A stretch of 64,000 bases of DNA, from positions 1,065,334-1,129,333 of the forward strand of contig OZ024861.1 of assembly GCA_964017155.1 (NCBI GenBank), written 5' to 3'. The stretch comes from Oasisia sp. SBJ-2009 (taxonomy: Eukaryota > Annelida > Polychaeta > Sabellida > Siboglinidae). Under the pieces are notes generated by a model. The model did no database searches. It was not told the origin of the DNA and saw nothing but the letters and a program-made list of their open reading frames with translations. Positions 12,107-22,513 of the stretch are shown piece after piece; position 1 is the first letter of the stretch, and the number at the start of each line of letters is the position of its first letter. The position numbers and the translations under genes were made by a program.

Positions 12107-13418
12107 ACAAGGTAAACTAATACTCACCGTAAATTCAAACTTTATGTTGCTCTTGTTTTAGTGTTTGTTTTTGAAGTATCATGGTTATTCAAATTGTTTT
12201 ATTGCATTTTCAGGTGTGCGCACCCGTGCATGGCGTTGACATGTTACCTCTCCCGCCCTCTGCACACCCACCACCCGACTCGATCAGCCGATCAACGCAA
12301 TACGCGTGTAATTCCAGTAAACCCAAAATATCGCGTATCCAACACTCACTTCTACGTCGGTGATATGCTTCCACCGGCGTAGCGACGATAGAGTTGGAGT
12401 TAAATCCATTATCCGGTCGTATGTTTGTCTAAGTCGGATCGAAACGCGACTTCGTCAGGACATTAGGCCTGCAATTGAATAGGGTTGAACTCCCAACCGA
12501 AAGACCACATCACCGCCACGACCAATACGAATACAATCCATGCTGCCCGGTTTAAATCCAGTAGCTCTGCATCGTACGTCCTGTCCGTGTCTTGTCTCTT
12601 TCTCTGTGGACCACTACGACGTATTAGTGTCAACGCCCGATTCTATGTTCAGTGTTGTTGTTATATGTGTCGAGGGTTTTGCTACGGGGGACCGTTCCTA
12701 GAACAGGATGAGAATCAAGTCCTATCGACTGAGTGTCCTAAACAAGTTTTAACAAGATTGCCACCTAGAGAATCAACTCTAGATGGCAGTTGGACAAGGA
12801 AGCCCTTTGGCTTATCGAGAGTCCAACCTATCTAACTAAATGTACCCAGCCCTTCTTTGGTACATGTCGTTCGCTCTGTTGACTGGATTCGCTTGTTGTC
12901 TATCCAGACCTATGCTTGTGGTGGTTTGTGGACGAGACGAATATTGCTTGTGTGTTCGATGTACTGTCTGTATTGTAATAGAGCAGTCGTACTCATCTTC
13001 GCAAGCCAGGTGTCGTTGTGCTGCGCTACGGTACCCCTGGCTGATCGTCTCCGCAAACCATGGAAGTGAGCGCAGTCGAAATTAATATTAAATTATAGCA
13101 ACTGATTTCCCCAGTCGCTACTGCGTCAGTCGTAGGAGCAGCACAAATACCCCCCCCCCCCCCCCCATTTGAAGAGGGATACTGGTGAGAACACCAACAT
13201 AATGACACATTCAAATCCTAAACATTGCAAGTAAGGCGCTAGCAGCGTGTGGCTGAAATTGACCCCAAAATATACCACACGACCAGAGGGCGGCCACCGT
13301 CCTCGCGGCCGATTTCATTGGCTGACGTTAAGAAAAGAGTTTCTCTAAGGAATCTGCCAGGGGTAGTGAAAGTTGGCACTGATGTAATCAGCCGCAGCGA
13401 CCCCTAGCGCGCGATGAT
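12107..13418. other. No gene recognised; poly(C) run
   Basis: Several modest open frames exist on both strands, but none has a recognisable motif or supported splice structure. A C17 homopolymer lies near 13149-13165. Confidence 0.35.
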
Positions 13419-13880
13419 GCAGTCGCACCGCCTTGCTGTGTTCTAATAGAGCAGTCGCACCGCCTAGCTGTGTTCTAATAGAGCAGTCGCACCGCCTAGC
13501 TGTGTTCTAATAGAGCAGTCGCACCGCCTAGCTGTGTTCTAATAGAGCAGTCGCACCGCCTAGCTGTGTTCTAATAGAGCAGTCGCACCGCCTAGCTGTG
13601 TTTTAATAGAGCAGTCGCACCGCCTAGCTGTGTTCTAATAGAGCAGTCGCACCGCCTAGCTGTGTTCTAATAGAGCAGTCGCACCGCCTAGCTGTGTTCT
13701 AATAGAGCAGTCGCACCGCCTTGCTGTGTTCTAATAGAGCAGTCGCACCGCCTAGCTGTGTTCTAATAGAGCAGTCGCACCGCCTAGCTGTGTTCTAATA
13801 GAGCAGTCGCACCGCCTAGCTGTGTTCTAATAGAGCAGTCGCACCGCCTAGCTGTGTTCTAATAGAGCAGTCGCACCGCA
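13419..13880. repeat. 32-bp minisatellite, about 14.5 copies
   Basis: The unit begins GCAGTCGCACCGCCTAGCTG and continues TGTTCTAATAGA. Starts from 13419 to 13867 are spaced exactly 32 bp. Copies are almost identical (CCTTGC or TTTTAA variants). Confidence 0.97.
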
Positions 13881-13894
13881 GCTAGTGACGGAAT

Positions 13895-14245
13895 TCGTAG
13901 AGCGCAGTGGCTCAGTGGTAGATCTTAGAACCCTCGACTAATACAACCCGGTTCCGAATCCAGTGCTATTGTGTGAAACCTTGGGCAAAGTGTTCACTCT
14001 CTATTGCTCTAGTTCACTCTGTCGTATGAATGAGTACCTGCTTGTAGACAGTGATGGATATTTGTACAACCAGCCTTCGCGCACCAATTGCAGCAATGCT
14101 GGTTGCTTTCCAGATAAGTTAAACAAGTTGAGATGGTGTCTGAATGAACAGGTCTGTCAGGGAAGTAAAGTGTAAAGCGCTTTGAGCAGTCCTAAGGACT
14201 GGATCCTGCGCTATATAACAACTTATCTTTACCTTTATATTGTAA
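13895..14245 (+). mobile_element. tRNA-derived SINE, copy 1
   Basis: The pol III A box TGGCTCAGTGG (13908-13918) matches the TRGYNNARNNG consensus. The B box region GGTTCCGAATCC (13950-13961) matches apart from one inserted C. A body follows with GTTCACTC...GTATGAATGAGTACCTG. The 3' end is AAAGCGCTTTGAG plus GCGCTATATAA, the tail shared by many animal SINEs. A second copy lies at 42845-43010 on the - strand, which confirms a family. Confidence 0.8.
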
Positions 14246-14925
14246 TAGAACAGCCGTGCCAGAGTTAGTTGCGGTAGTCAATACAATAATAGAACAGTCG
14301 CAAGTGTCCTGCAAATTGACGAAATAAACAAACAAATTCTGACCACTCTCGTAACGGTCACATAACGGCACACCCAATGTTGGTAAACAAGCATGTTTCT
14401 TAAACACTATGTTGGTCATACTACAATTAACATGCTGGCCTATATATATAGGCTACAGTCAGAACGTCGCGGTATTTAACCCTTTTGACCTAGCTGACAC
14501 TGAGCTATGCTAAACACCATAGATCGTGACCGAAAACATACATCGATCTGGATCAGAGAAAAGACGAAGTTCACAGATGTCATTGAAAGCGTCAGAAGAC
14601 GGGAGTTCAATTCAATTCAATTCAATTCAATTTATTTCAAAACACACAACATTAAAAAACAAGCAATACAAATACAAATAATAAGTCACATGGTACGAAT
14701 GAAATACAATGAAGAAATATGTTTTGAAAAGGAGTAGACATGAAGTGAAACACTTATATGTGTCTACCCCTGTGAACACTTTTTATAAAAATGATAAGTG
14801 GCAATTCTTAGTTTTTAATTATAATGATGAGCACTGCTACATAACAAATAAATACGTGCACACAACAAATGTTAATTTGTCGTTATAATCATGTATGTTT
14901 ACATGGTATATTTGCCTACGAGAAT
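14246..14925. other. No gene seen; short (TTCAA)n tract
   Basis: A short TTCAA microsatellite followed by TTTATTTC lies at about 14608-14635. The remainder is AT-rich with no supported exon. Confidence 0.35.
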
Positions 14926-14929
14926 ATTA

Positions 14930-15130
14930 ATGTAATGTAATGGATATGAGTGGATATGAGCAGGACACATAAGTAGAATACGAGAAAATAGATGGAAATC
15001 GCATATCACCACCTGGCAACATTACGAAGGAAAACGACCAGGAGGGAAACCAGCGGACGGTGGAGGGGAGAATGAGACAAGTTGGAAGAAAGCGCACCGT
15101 CTGGCAGAAGATAGCACAAGACAGCAGATC
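14930..15130 (+). pseudogene. Decayed LINE 3' fragment, second subfamily
   Basis: Translation gives WAGHISRIRENRWKSHITTW and then YEGKRPGGKP, the post-RT W-GH-R-RW and KRP-G-P motifs of non-LTR retrotransposons. It is only about 200 bp long, with no start or catalytic core. Confidence 0.6.
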
Positions 15131-15429
15131 TGGTCGATCAATTACTATTCAGTTGCTTCCTAGCTATTACTATTTTTTTAAGACGCTGTTGTTTTTGTTC
15201 AACCCATTACTATTTCTTCAGAGTGTGTAATGAGCCAATTAGCGTCTTTACTCAGATTCTGGTTAATCCAACCGCGAAAGCTATGTCAAATTAGGCCCGG
15301 GCCGGCCCATACAACCACAATAGTAATAGCTATAGGGCACGGCAAGTGAATCACGTTTCCGGTCGAGCGATGTAAAACCATACCCACATCGTTGTACATA
15401 CACATTTGAAAATAAATTATTTTCTGCAT
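15131..15429. other. No gene seen
   Basis: No supported feature before the GGGCGTCGATC repeat. Confidence 0.3.
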
Positions 15430-17330
15430 AGTACATATTAGCACGGGCGTCGATCGGTGGGGGACGGGGGGACGCGTCCCCCCCCCCCCCCCCACTTTTC
15501 AGGGTAGGGGGACAGCATAGGAATTGTCCCCCCCACTTTTTATTTCAGAAAAATTGCGAGGCATATAGCCTGACTCAACACGCCTCTCTCTTAAAAGCCG
15601 CTACATAGGACTACCTAGTCAATAAACTCGCGATATGAAGTTCAGCAAAGTTATTTATCGCAAATTAACACGAGGCAAACAGGTTTTGAGGCATGTTTTG
15701 CTGCCATAATCCGTGGTAGTTATTTAAACAAACGTAATATTTTAATGTATTGAACGAAATTTTAGACAACTCTTCACAGTAGTCATCACAGGAGAGTTAT
15801 CGAACAGCCCGTGGCATTTATACGAAAAATGCTTTGTTATTTCGCTGCACATTCTGCCAAGGTGTTTGAATCAATAATAATGAAATGGGTGGATGAAACA
15901 ATTGAAGGTGAAATTGATGCTAAGCAATTTGGAGGAATTAGCGGAACGTCCACAACAGATGTTCTTGTCGAACTGGTTCATATGTGGTATAAGGCGACAG
16001 ATAAATTGAATTATTATGTCAGAGTTGTAATGCTAGACTTTAGCAAAGCGTTTGATCTTATTAATCATCATTTGTTGCTAGATAAGCTACAATCGCATGG
16101 GTTGCCCGCACATATTTTAAGATGGATGGCAACATTTCTATTAGACAGAACTCAACGAGTAAAAATAGGAAATGAATATTCCCATTCTGGTCATCCCAAT
16201 GGGGGAGTACCGCAAGGGACATTGTCTGGACCTAAATGTTTCCTTGTTTACATAAATGATTTAAGAACGACTGTTCCACTATATAAGTATGTAGATGATA
16301 GTACGTTATTTGAAATATGCGACAGAAAGGGTGTATCTGTCATTCAAGAGTCGGTTGATATTGTTGCTAGATGGACAGAAAAGAATGACATGAAAATTAA
16401 TTCCGAAAAATCAAAAGAAATAATCATTAGTTTTGCACAAGATGGCAATTTCAGAAGCACTATCCCGAATATAAAAATTGATGGGAGGGATGTAGCACAA
16501 GTTTGCCATGCCAAACTATTAGGTGTGACCATTTCTCAGTATCTGACATGGAACAAACACGTAGATACTATTGTGAAAAAAGCTGGTAAACGCTTGTACA
16601 TGTTATATCAGTTAAAGCGTGCAGGGATTACACAGAAAGATCTGGTCAGTGTATATGTTAGTGTGGTGAGACCAGTTCTAGAATATGCATGTCCTGTATG
16701 GCACACTAACTTGCCCCAATATTTGTCTGACAATATTGAAGTTATACAAAAAAGGGCATTAAAATGTATTTTTCCTGGATTTGGGTTACGCGGAGATACT
16801 AAGACGTGTTAACCTGGATACGTTGAATGTAAGACGGGAGAGCATTTGTCAAAAATATTTTGATAAAATTAAAGTCGGCACACATAGATTAAATTATCTG
16901 CTGCCTGACAAAAGACATACCGAGTATAATATTAGACAAGAAAATGTGTACCCGTTACCAGTTACTAGAACGAATAGATTCCGTAACTCCTTTATACCGT
17001 GGGCTTTATACAACTGTCAGTAAAAAGGTTATTAGTATGGTATGATTTGCGGTATCAAATGTATTTCTATTGTATTTGTATGATGTTTTGATGAGTCAAT
17101 TGTAACCTATTGTAATGTCAATCCAACTCAGTTGAGTTGCTAATAAAACTTGTGTTATTATTGTTATTATTATTATTATTATTAATTTGTCGTGCATACG
17201 CAGAAAGGCCAATCGGAAAGTTTATAACTATCGGAAAAATGTAAGCCGCTGCCGGGCTCTATCAGTTTGCAACATTGTGTTGATATTATTAATAGGCTCT
17301 AGCCATCAAGCACATTTTAAATGATGAAAT
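15430..17330 (+). repeat. Dispersed repeat family B, interrupted by a LINE
   Basis: The left part (15430-15852) starts near GGGCGTCGATCGGTGGGGGA with a poly(C) run and matches the inverse of 22815-22870 and 23140-23340. The right part (17184-17330) continues the same repeat (CATACGCAGAAA...CGGAAAAATGTAAG), as at 23425-23500. The two halves are contiguous in the other copy, so the LINE between them is a later insertion. Confidence 0.65.
15853..17183 (+). mobile_element. 5'-truncated non-LTR retrotransposon (CR1/L2/jockey-like)
   Basis: The insert in repeat family B keeps most of the reverse-transcriptase domain, including MLDFSKAFDLINH (domain 3), GGVPQGTLSGP (domain 4) and the catalytic YVDDS motif. 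A post-RT region with GKRLYMLYQLKRAG follows. The frame ends at 16812, but the next frame (to 17023) continues the protein as EILRRVNLDTLNVRRESIC, so a one-base indel near 16785-16800 has broken it. A short 3' UTR, AATAAA and a (TTA)n tail end the element at about 17183. There is no endonuclease or ORF1. The retained domain order fits clades with short microsatellite tails. Confidence 0.88.
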
Positions 17331-17460
17331 GTTTGCTTATCGCCGACCGCAGAAGCGGCGGATTCCTGCACTTTGTGCAACTTATTCCCATATGAGTGAT
17401 AAAAAAATTATTTGCCAAAATGTTGGATTGGGAAGTTCTACACAGGCACACCATGGGCGT
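17240..17460 (+). repeat. Dispersed repeat family A, copy 4 (partial)
   Basis: Contains the TTGTGTTGATATTATTAATA and CATCAAGCACATTTT blocks and ends with a TCTACACAGGCACACC-like motif. It is followed by another GGGCGTCGATC family B end near 17457. Confidence 0.5.
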
Positions 17461-17639
17461 CGATCAGTGGGGGACGAGGGGGACGCTGACCACCCCGCGG
17501 CCTGAGGGGGTCAGCAAAGGAAATGTCCTCATACTTTTATGTTCATAAACCAAATTTATAGGCATATATAGCGAGACTGATCACTCCCCTCTCTTAAAAA
17601 CCCTACATCGTTCTAGTAGTAAAATTAATAATAAGAACT

Positions 17640-18010
17640 AAACTTCCGACTACCTAGTGGAAAATAACTAGATAAATTTCTTGGTGGGCCGCAGCCCGCA
17701 CCTTGCTCTTAGTCTAGTAAATATTCATCATGTCGGGCTCTGTTATTTTGCACCCTTGTGTTGATATATTAATAGGCATTAACCATCAAGCACATAATAG
17801 ATTATTAATTTTCGTTTGCCCTGTCACCCCTTTGATTGCAGCCTGGTCGTCCTGGTGGATATTTATATTGCCTACGGCGGAACAAGCAGATTTAGGCACT
17901 TTGTGTAATTGGATCTCATTTTAGTGATGACAAATTTGTTTGCCAAAAGGTGGGATTGGGAAGTCCTACACAGGCACCCCTGTAAGCTCTCTGAATCAGG
18001 CAAGCAGTGT
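17640..18010 (+). repeat. Dispersed repeat family A, copy 5
   Basis: Shares the CTACCTAGTGGAAAATAACT, TTGTGTTGATATATTAATAG and AGTCCTACACAGGCACCCC blocks with the other copies. Confidence 0.55.
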
Positions 18011-18315
<305 letters not shown>

Positions 18316-18570
18316 TGTCATGGACCGTAATCAGTGTCTCCACCTGGCGATTAATGGTTATGCCGGTAGTGTTAATTAGCAGTCACAATAGGTGGCACTG
18401 CAGTTGGTTGAGTGGGATTTGGGAGTTGCGTGGGAGGAAGGCGCGGGACTCGAGACCAACGATCGAAGTCGAGATGTGATGAATTATCTTGAAAGATTGG
18501 TCTTGTCTTGTTCTTCGTGTACAATAAAGATTGTTGACGGTTACCGCCCGCTCCGCGTCCATCCTTGACA
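18316..18570 (+). repeat. 5' LTR
   Basis: 255 bp, begins TGTCATGG and ends CCTTGACA, giving TGTCA/TGACA inverted ends. It contains AATAAA at 18523-18528. It is identical to 22514-22768 except for three substitutions. Confidence 0.95.
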
Positions 18571-18572
18571 AC

Positions 18573-18590
18573 TGGTGTCGGAAGTGGGGA
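18573..18590 (+). promoter_or_regulatory. Primer-binding site, tRNA-Leu-like
   Basis: TGGTGTCGGAAGTGGGGA lies two bases after the 5' LTR. It is close to the complement of the 3' end of metazoan tRNA-Leu (TGGTGTCAGAAGTGGGA), with mismatches. Confidence 0.7.
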
Positions 18591-19012
18591 TCGCCCAGCA
18601 ACAACTTTGAAAGAAAAAGACCCTGTCGCACAGTCGCGTATAGTTCATGGTGAGCTATGTCGTAATCAGTTGGATATGTTTAATGTGTAGTGGTACAGGT
18701 GCTGCAGTTATACAGTACAGGTTGTATATCATATGTTATCATCCGCACTAATCAAAGTTGCAGCTGTATACAGTGGGCGTATGTCAGTTGGTCAATGATT
18801 ATGAGTTAGATGTCTGTCATCTAAGTAATGTTGTTATTGTAACCACATTTGGTTAGAGGGTTTATGTTGTAATGGTTTACGTTGTTATGTTAGTCCGTGA
18901 TTTGATATCCTGGTGTTTGTTGTGTCTGTTCAGTCACACCTCTCAGTGAGTTGACACCAATCTCTGAAATTTGGTTGATCTTTTAATTAACTTGTCACGT
19001 CTTTCCATCAAC

Positions 19013-20773
19013 ATGACTGATGAACAAATTGCCGCTTTAATTGCACGGTCAAACGCAGCTTTAGCAGCAACATTGGCTGGTGTCATTCACCAGTTCAGGG
19101 CCCCGCTTGCACCAACAATTAAGCTGGCCAAATTTATGGGCCATCCTATGACTGCTGGTGATCCAACTCTGGTTGAGTGGTTGGACCAGTTTGATATGTA
19201 TGTACGTCAGGCAGAGGTGAGTGATGTTGATAAGGCAGTGGTAATGTTTGACCACCTAGGAGGGTGCGCACGGGAGGAAGTGTTGTGCCACCCTGATGCG
19301 GTGCAAAATGATTATGGTGCTTTGGTTGCACTGCTGAAATTGCATTTTGCACCACACGAAACAGTGCATTTATTGAGTGCAGAGTTCTGTGCTCGAGTGC
19401 AGTTGCCTGGAGAGACTCTGGCTGAATACAGCAGAGTGCTCATGGGATTGCGCAATCGAATGGAGAAGGCAGCGGCCACTGATGTAGAGGGTCATGCACT
19501 GGCCCTACTGCGAGACACTGCTTTGAAGTATCAGTTTATTGAGGGCGTTCAGGAGCAGTCTGTTCGTCGAGAGCTGAGGCGGATTGCTTTTCATTCTGCA
19601 GGCTCGCCCTTTCACCACATGCGGAATGAGGCCCTGTATCTGTTTGATAATGAAGAACAACCTGGTGCCCTGCAAGGGGGAGATTTGTCTCCGGTCAATT
19701 CTAGGCTTCTAGAGGTAGCGCAGATGCAGCAAGAGCTGCAAAAGCAAGTGGTGGAGCTGGCATCACAACAGTGCCAGGCAGCTGGGCAAATGCAGGTGGT
19801 AATAGACCAGTTGCCCAGTCTGGCTGGCCAACCTCAGTTAGCAGCGCAGGCTAGGCCAGCAAGCTCGACCAACCCCCGAGACGGCTCATGTTTCTATTGT
19901 AGGGAACATGGTCATTTCGTGAGAGAATGTCCCAACAGGAGGACTCCATCCATGCCACTTAGTCGCAGGGGTAGCTCCTGTTTCCATGGTAAGCAGGAGG
20001 GCCACTTTGTCCGCGATTGCCCGCAGAAGAAGTGTGTAAGTGTGAGGAGCAGAGGGCCTGAGCAGAGCAGTGCTCAAGTGACATGTCCGGCTAGTGATCA
20101 GGTAGACGGAGTTTTATCTAAGGGAGTGACAGAGAGGTTGGGTATAGCAGAAGGGAGGATTGTAGAGTTGGAAGGGAGGTTGTTGGAGGCAGAGACCTTG
20201 GAGGTACAGCTCCGCCAGCAGGTAGTGACCCTAAAGGCTGGCCAGGAGCAGATGAGGAGGCAGGGGGAGGAACTGCACAGGGAAGCAAGGGAGAAAAGGG
20301 GTTTTGCAGAGAGGCTGGAGAAAGCCAATGGTGAAATCTCAGCATTGAGAGGCAATGTGGAATCTGCCCGGGCTGATGTGATGGTGGCCAGCAGTAAGAA
20401 TTCTCAACTGCTTAGCCAGTTGAAAGGCAATCAGGTTGCGTATGGAGCCCTGGTGGAGCAGCTCAAAGAAATGCGTGAGGAGCTTGGTGAGCAGAAAAGC
20501 CAGTTCTGCAAACAGGTGGCAGAGCTGCAGAGCAATCTGTCCGCCGTCTGCAGCAAGAGGGATGCCACAGTTTGTCTCTGTGAGACCACTCAAGTGGATG
20601 CGGAGCTCTTCCAAAGCCAGGTGGAGAGGCTGGAATGTGAGAGGGGCGAGGCAGAGGTGAGCAGAAAACATCGGAATTGGCTGGCTGCATGGAGACAACC
20701 ATATAATTTGTTTGGAAGAAAGGCCAACGTTTATCGTTGGTGCAGGAAGTGGCACACCTCTGCATGTCTGTAG
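19013..20773 (+). CDS. Gag polyprotein with C-terminal coiled coil
   Basis: 586 residues from the ATG at 19013. The same frame is open upstream to 18971 but without an ATG. The N-terminal part (KLAKFMGHP ... WLDQFDMYV ... LLKLHFAP ... QFIEGVQ) is a retrotransposon capsid-type region. A CCHC zinc knuckle CFYCREHGHFVREC lies near residue 290. A second knuckle near 325 reads CFHGKQEGHFVRDC, with its second cysteine replaced by glycine. After the knuckles comes a roughly 180-residue heptad-rich, Glu/Gln/Leu-rich coiled coil, then a basic aromatic tail. The coiled coil stands where protease normally follows. The protein should package the element RNA into particles; the role of the coiled coil is unknown. 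Confidence 0.9.
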   Translation: MTDEQIAALIARSNAALAATLAGVIHQFRAPLAPTIKLAKFMGHPMTAGDPTLVEWLDQFDMYVRQAEVSDVDKAVVMFDHLGGCAREEVLCHPDAVQNDYGALVALLKLHFAPHETVHLLSAEFCARVQLPGETLAEYSRVLMGLRNRMEKAAATDVEGHALALLRDTALKYQFIEGVQEQSVRRELRRIAFHSAGSPFHHMRNEALYLFDNEEQPGALQGGDLSPVNSRLLEVAQMQQELQKQVVELASQQCQAAGQMQVVIDQLPSLAGQPQLAAQARPASSTNPRDGSCFYCREHGHFVRECPNRRTPSMPLSRRGSSCFHGKQEGHFVRDCPQKKCVSVRSRGPEQSSAQVTCPASDQVDGVLSKGVTERLGIAEGRIVELEGRLLEAETLEVQLRQQVVTLKAGQEQMRRQGEELHREAREKRGFAERLEKANGEISALRGNVESARADVMVASSKNSQLLSQLKGNQVAYGALVEQLKEMREELGEQKSQFCKQVAELQSNLSAVCSKRDATVCLCETTQVDAELFQSQVERLECERGEAEVSRKHRNWLAAWRQPYNLFGRKANVYRWCRKWHTSACL

Positions 20774-20823
20774 AACTTGCCAGGTCTGTAATCTGTATAT
20801 ATCTCCTAAACACAGTGTTAGAA

Positions 20824-22132
20824 GATAGTTGCCTGCATGAGCAGGACATGGCGTTCGCCACTATCTTATCGTTTGTAATTTTGAGGTCCCTTGTTAGAAG
20901 ATAGTTGCCTGCATGAGCAGGACATGGCGTTCGCCACTATCTTATCGTTTGTCATTTTGGGGTCTCTTGTTAGAAGATAGTTGCCTGCATGAGCAGGACA
21001 TGGCGTTTGCCACTATCTTATCGTTTGTCATTTTGGGGTCTCTTGTTAGAAGATAGTTGCCTGCATGAGCAGGACATGGCGTTCGCCACTATCTTATCGT
21101 TTGTCATTTTGGGGTCTCTTATTAGAAGATAGTTGCCTGCATGAGCAGGACATGGCGTTCGCCACTATCTTATCGTTTGTCATTTTGGGGTCTCTTGTTA
21201 GAAGATAGTTGCCTGCATGAGCAGGACATGGCGTTCGCCACTATCTTATCGTTTGTCATTTTGGGGTCTCTTGTTAGAAGATAGTTGCCTGCACGAGCGG
21301 GACATGGCGCTTGCCACTATCTATTCAGCTGTCGTCTGTAGTGTCCAGTTGGTGGATAGTTGCCTGCACGAGCGGGACATGGCGCTTGCTACTATCTATT
21401 CAGCTGTCGTCTGTGGTGTCCAGTTGGTAGATAGTTGCCTGCACGAGCGGGACATGGCGCTTGCCACTATCTATTCAGCTGTCGTCTGTAGTGTCCAGTT
21501 GGTGGATAGTTGCCTGCACGAGCGGGACATGGCGCTTGCCACTATCTATTCAGCTGTCGTCTGTAGTGTCCAGTTGGTGGATAGTTGCCTGCACGAGCGG
21601 GACATGGCGCTTGCCACTATCTATTCAGCTGTCGTCTGTAGTGTCCAGTTGGTAGATAGTTGCCTGCACGAGCGGGACATGGCGCTTGCCACTATCTATT
21701 CAGCTGTCGTCTGTAGTGTCCAGTTGGTAGATAGTTGCCTGCACGAGCGGGACATGGCGCTTGCCACTATCTATTCAGCTGTCGTCTGTAGTGTCCAGTT
21801 GGTAGATAGTTGCCTGCACGAGCGGGACATGGCGCTTGCCACTATCTATTCAGCTGTCGTCTGTAGTGTCCAGTTGGTAGATAGTTGCCTGCACGAGCGG
21901 GACATGGCGCTTGCCACTATCTTATAGTTATCGTTTTGAAAGTCTCTTAGAAGATAGTTGCCTGCACGAGCGGGACATGGCGCTTGCCACTGTCTTATAG
22001 TTATCGTTTTGAAAGTCTCTTAGAAGATAGTTGCCTGCATGAGCGGGACATGGCGTTTGCCACTATCTTGTAATGTAACAATTCACTGGTAGTTCCCTGC
22101 ACTAGCGGGACCTGGGTTTCCTCTACCATCAA
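20824..22132 (+). repeat. Tandem array of 18 predicted three-way-junction units
   Basis: Seventeen units start at 20824, 20900, 20976, 21052, 21128, 21204, 21280, 21355, 21430, 21505, 21580, 21655, 21730, 21805, 21880, 21953 and 22026. A diverged eighteenth starts at 22088. Periods are 76 bp (early units), 75 bp (middle) and 73 bp (last). Each has an outer stem GATAG/CTATC, a hairpin CCTGC/GCAGG with a tetraloop, and a hairpin TGGC/GCCA with a 4-nt loop. The spacer between cores differs by subfamily. The 236-codon open frame over the 75-bp units is probably incidental. Confidence 0.9.
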
Positions 22133-22230
22133 CTGCAATGTGTTGCTTGTAAGGCATATGTGCCAGGCTAAGGTAAATTGACACAATAATAGTTGTTGCA
22201 ATGGGTGTCACAGGTAGTGTGAAATGTTTA

Positions 22231-22269
22231 TGATGTTTGCTCCATGTGGAGACTGGGTCGCCCACGTCA
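22231..22269 (+). other. Further three-way-junction fold, diverged sequence (1)
   Basis: Outer stem TGATG/CGTCA with one G-U pair, hairpin CTCC/GGAG with ATGT loop, and hairpin TGGG/CCCA with TCG loop, in the same order as the array units. Confidence 0.6.
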
Positions 22270-22349
22270 TTTAGCATGTTTAATTTTGCTATGTTGTTAA
22301 TTTTGGTTTAGACCTTATGTTCTTTATATTTATGCTATGAAAGTATAAT

Positions 22350-22387
22350 GGTGTTTGCTCCAGGTGGAGACGGGGGTTGCCCGCACC
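22350..22387 (+). other. Further three-way-junction fold, diverged sequence (2)
   Basis: Outer stem GGTG/CACC, hairpin CTCC/GGAG with AGGT loop, and hairpin CGGG/CCCG. It is a sequence relative of the unit at 22231 with paired positions changed together. Confidence 0.6.
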
Positions 22388-22496
22388 AACCAGTGAGTGT
22401 AGTCGTGGGTACTACTGTTTTTTATTCTGACTGTGTCTATTGTGAGGCCTTTGGGTCACAAGTGTTTGGTATTGGTGTAATCCGTGGACGGATTCA

Positions 22497-22512
22497 GACA
22501 AAACTGGGGCAG
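22497..22512 (+). promoter_or_regulatory. Polypurine-like tract before the 3' LTR
   Basis: ACAAAACTGGGGCAGA directly precedes the 3' LTR. It is purine-rich and in the expected place for plus-strand priming, but imperfect. Confidence 0.5.
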
Positions 22513-22513
22513 A

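Noticed and set aside
11663..12127. Repeat protein of AVVTMAVP units
   Set aside because: A 24-bp minisatellite read in frame. Both strands are open, which is typical of repeats with period divisible by three.
21217..21927. 236-codon repeat protein in the LTR element
   Set aside because: The 75-bp unit is a multiple of three and free of stops, but the early (76-bp) and late (73-bp) units break frame. Conservation follows the stems, not codons.
20824..22132. CRISPR-like array
   Set aside because: The spacers are themselves repeated, the host is eukaryotic, and there are no cas genes.
20824..22132. Hammerhead ribozyme array
   Set aside because: The three-way junction is suggestive, but neither strand has the conserved CUGAUGA and GAAA core or a matching cleavage triplet.
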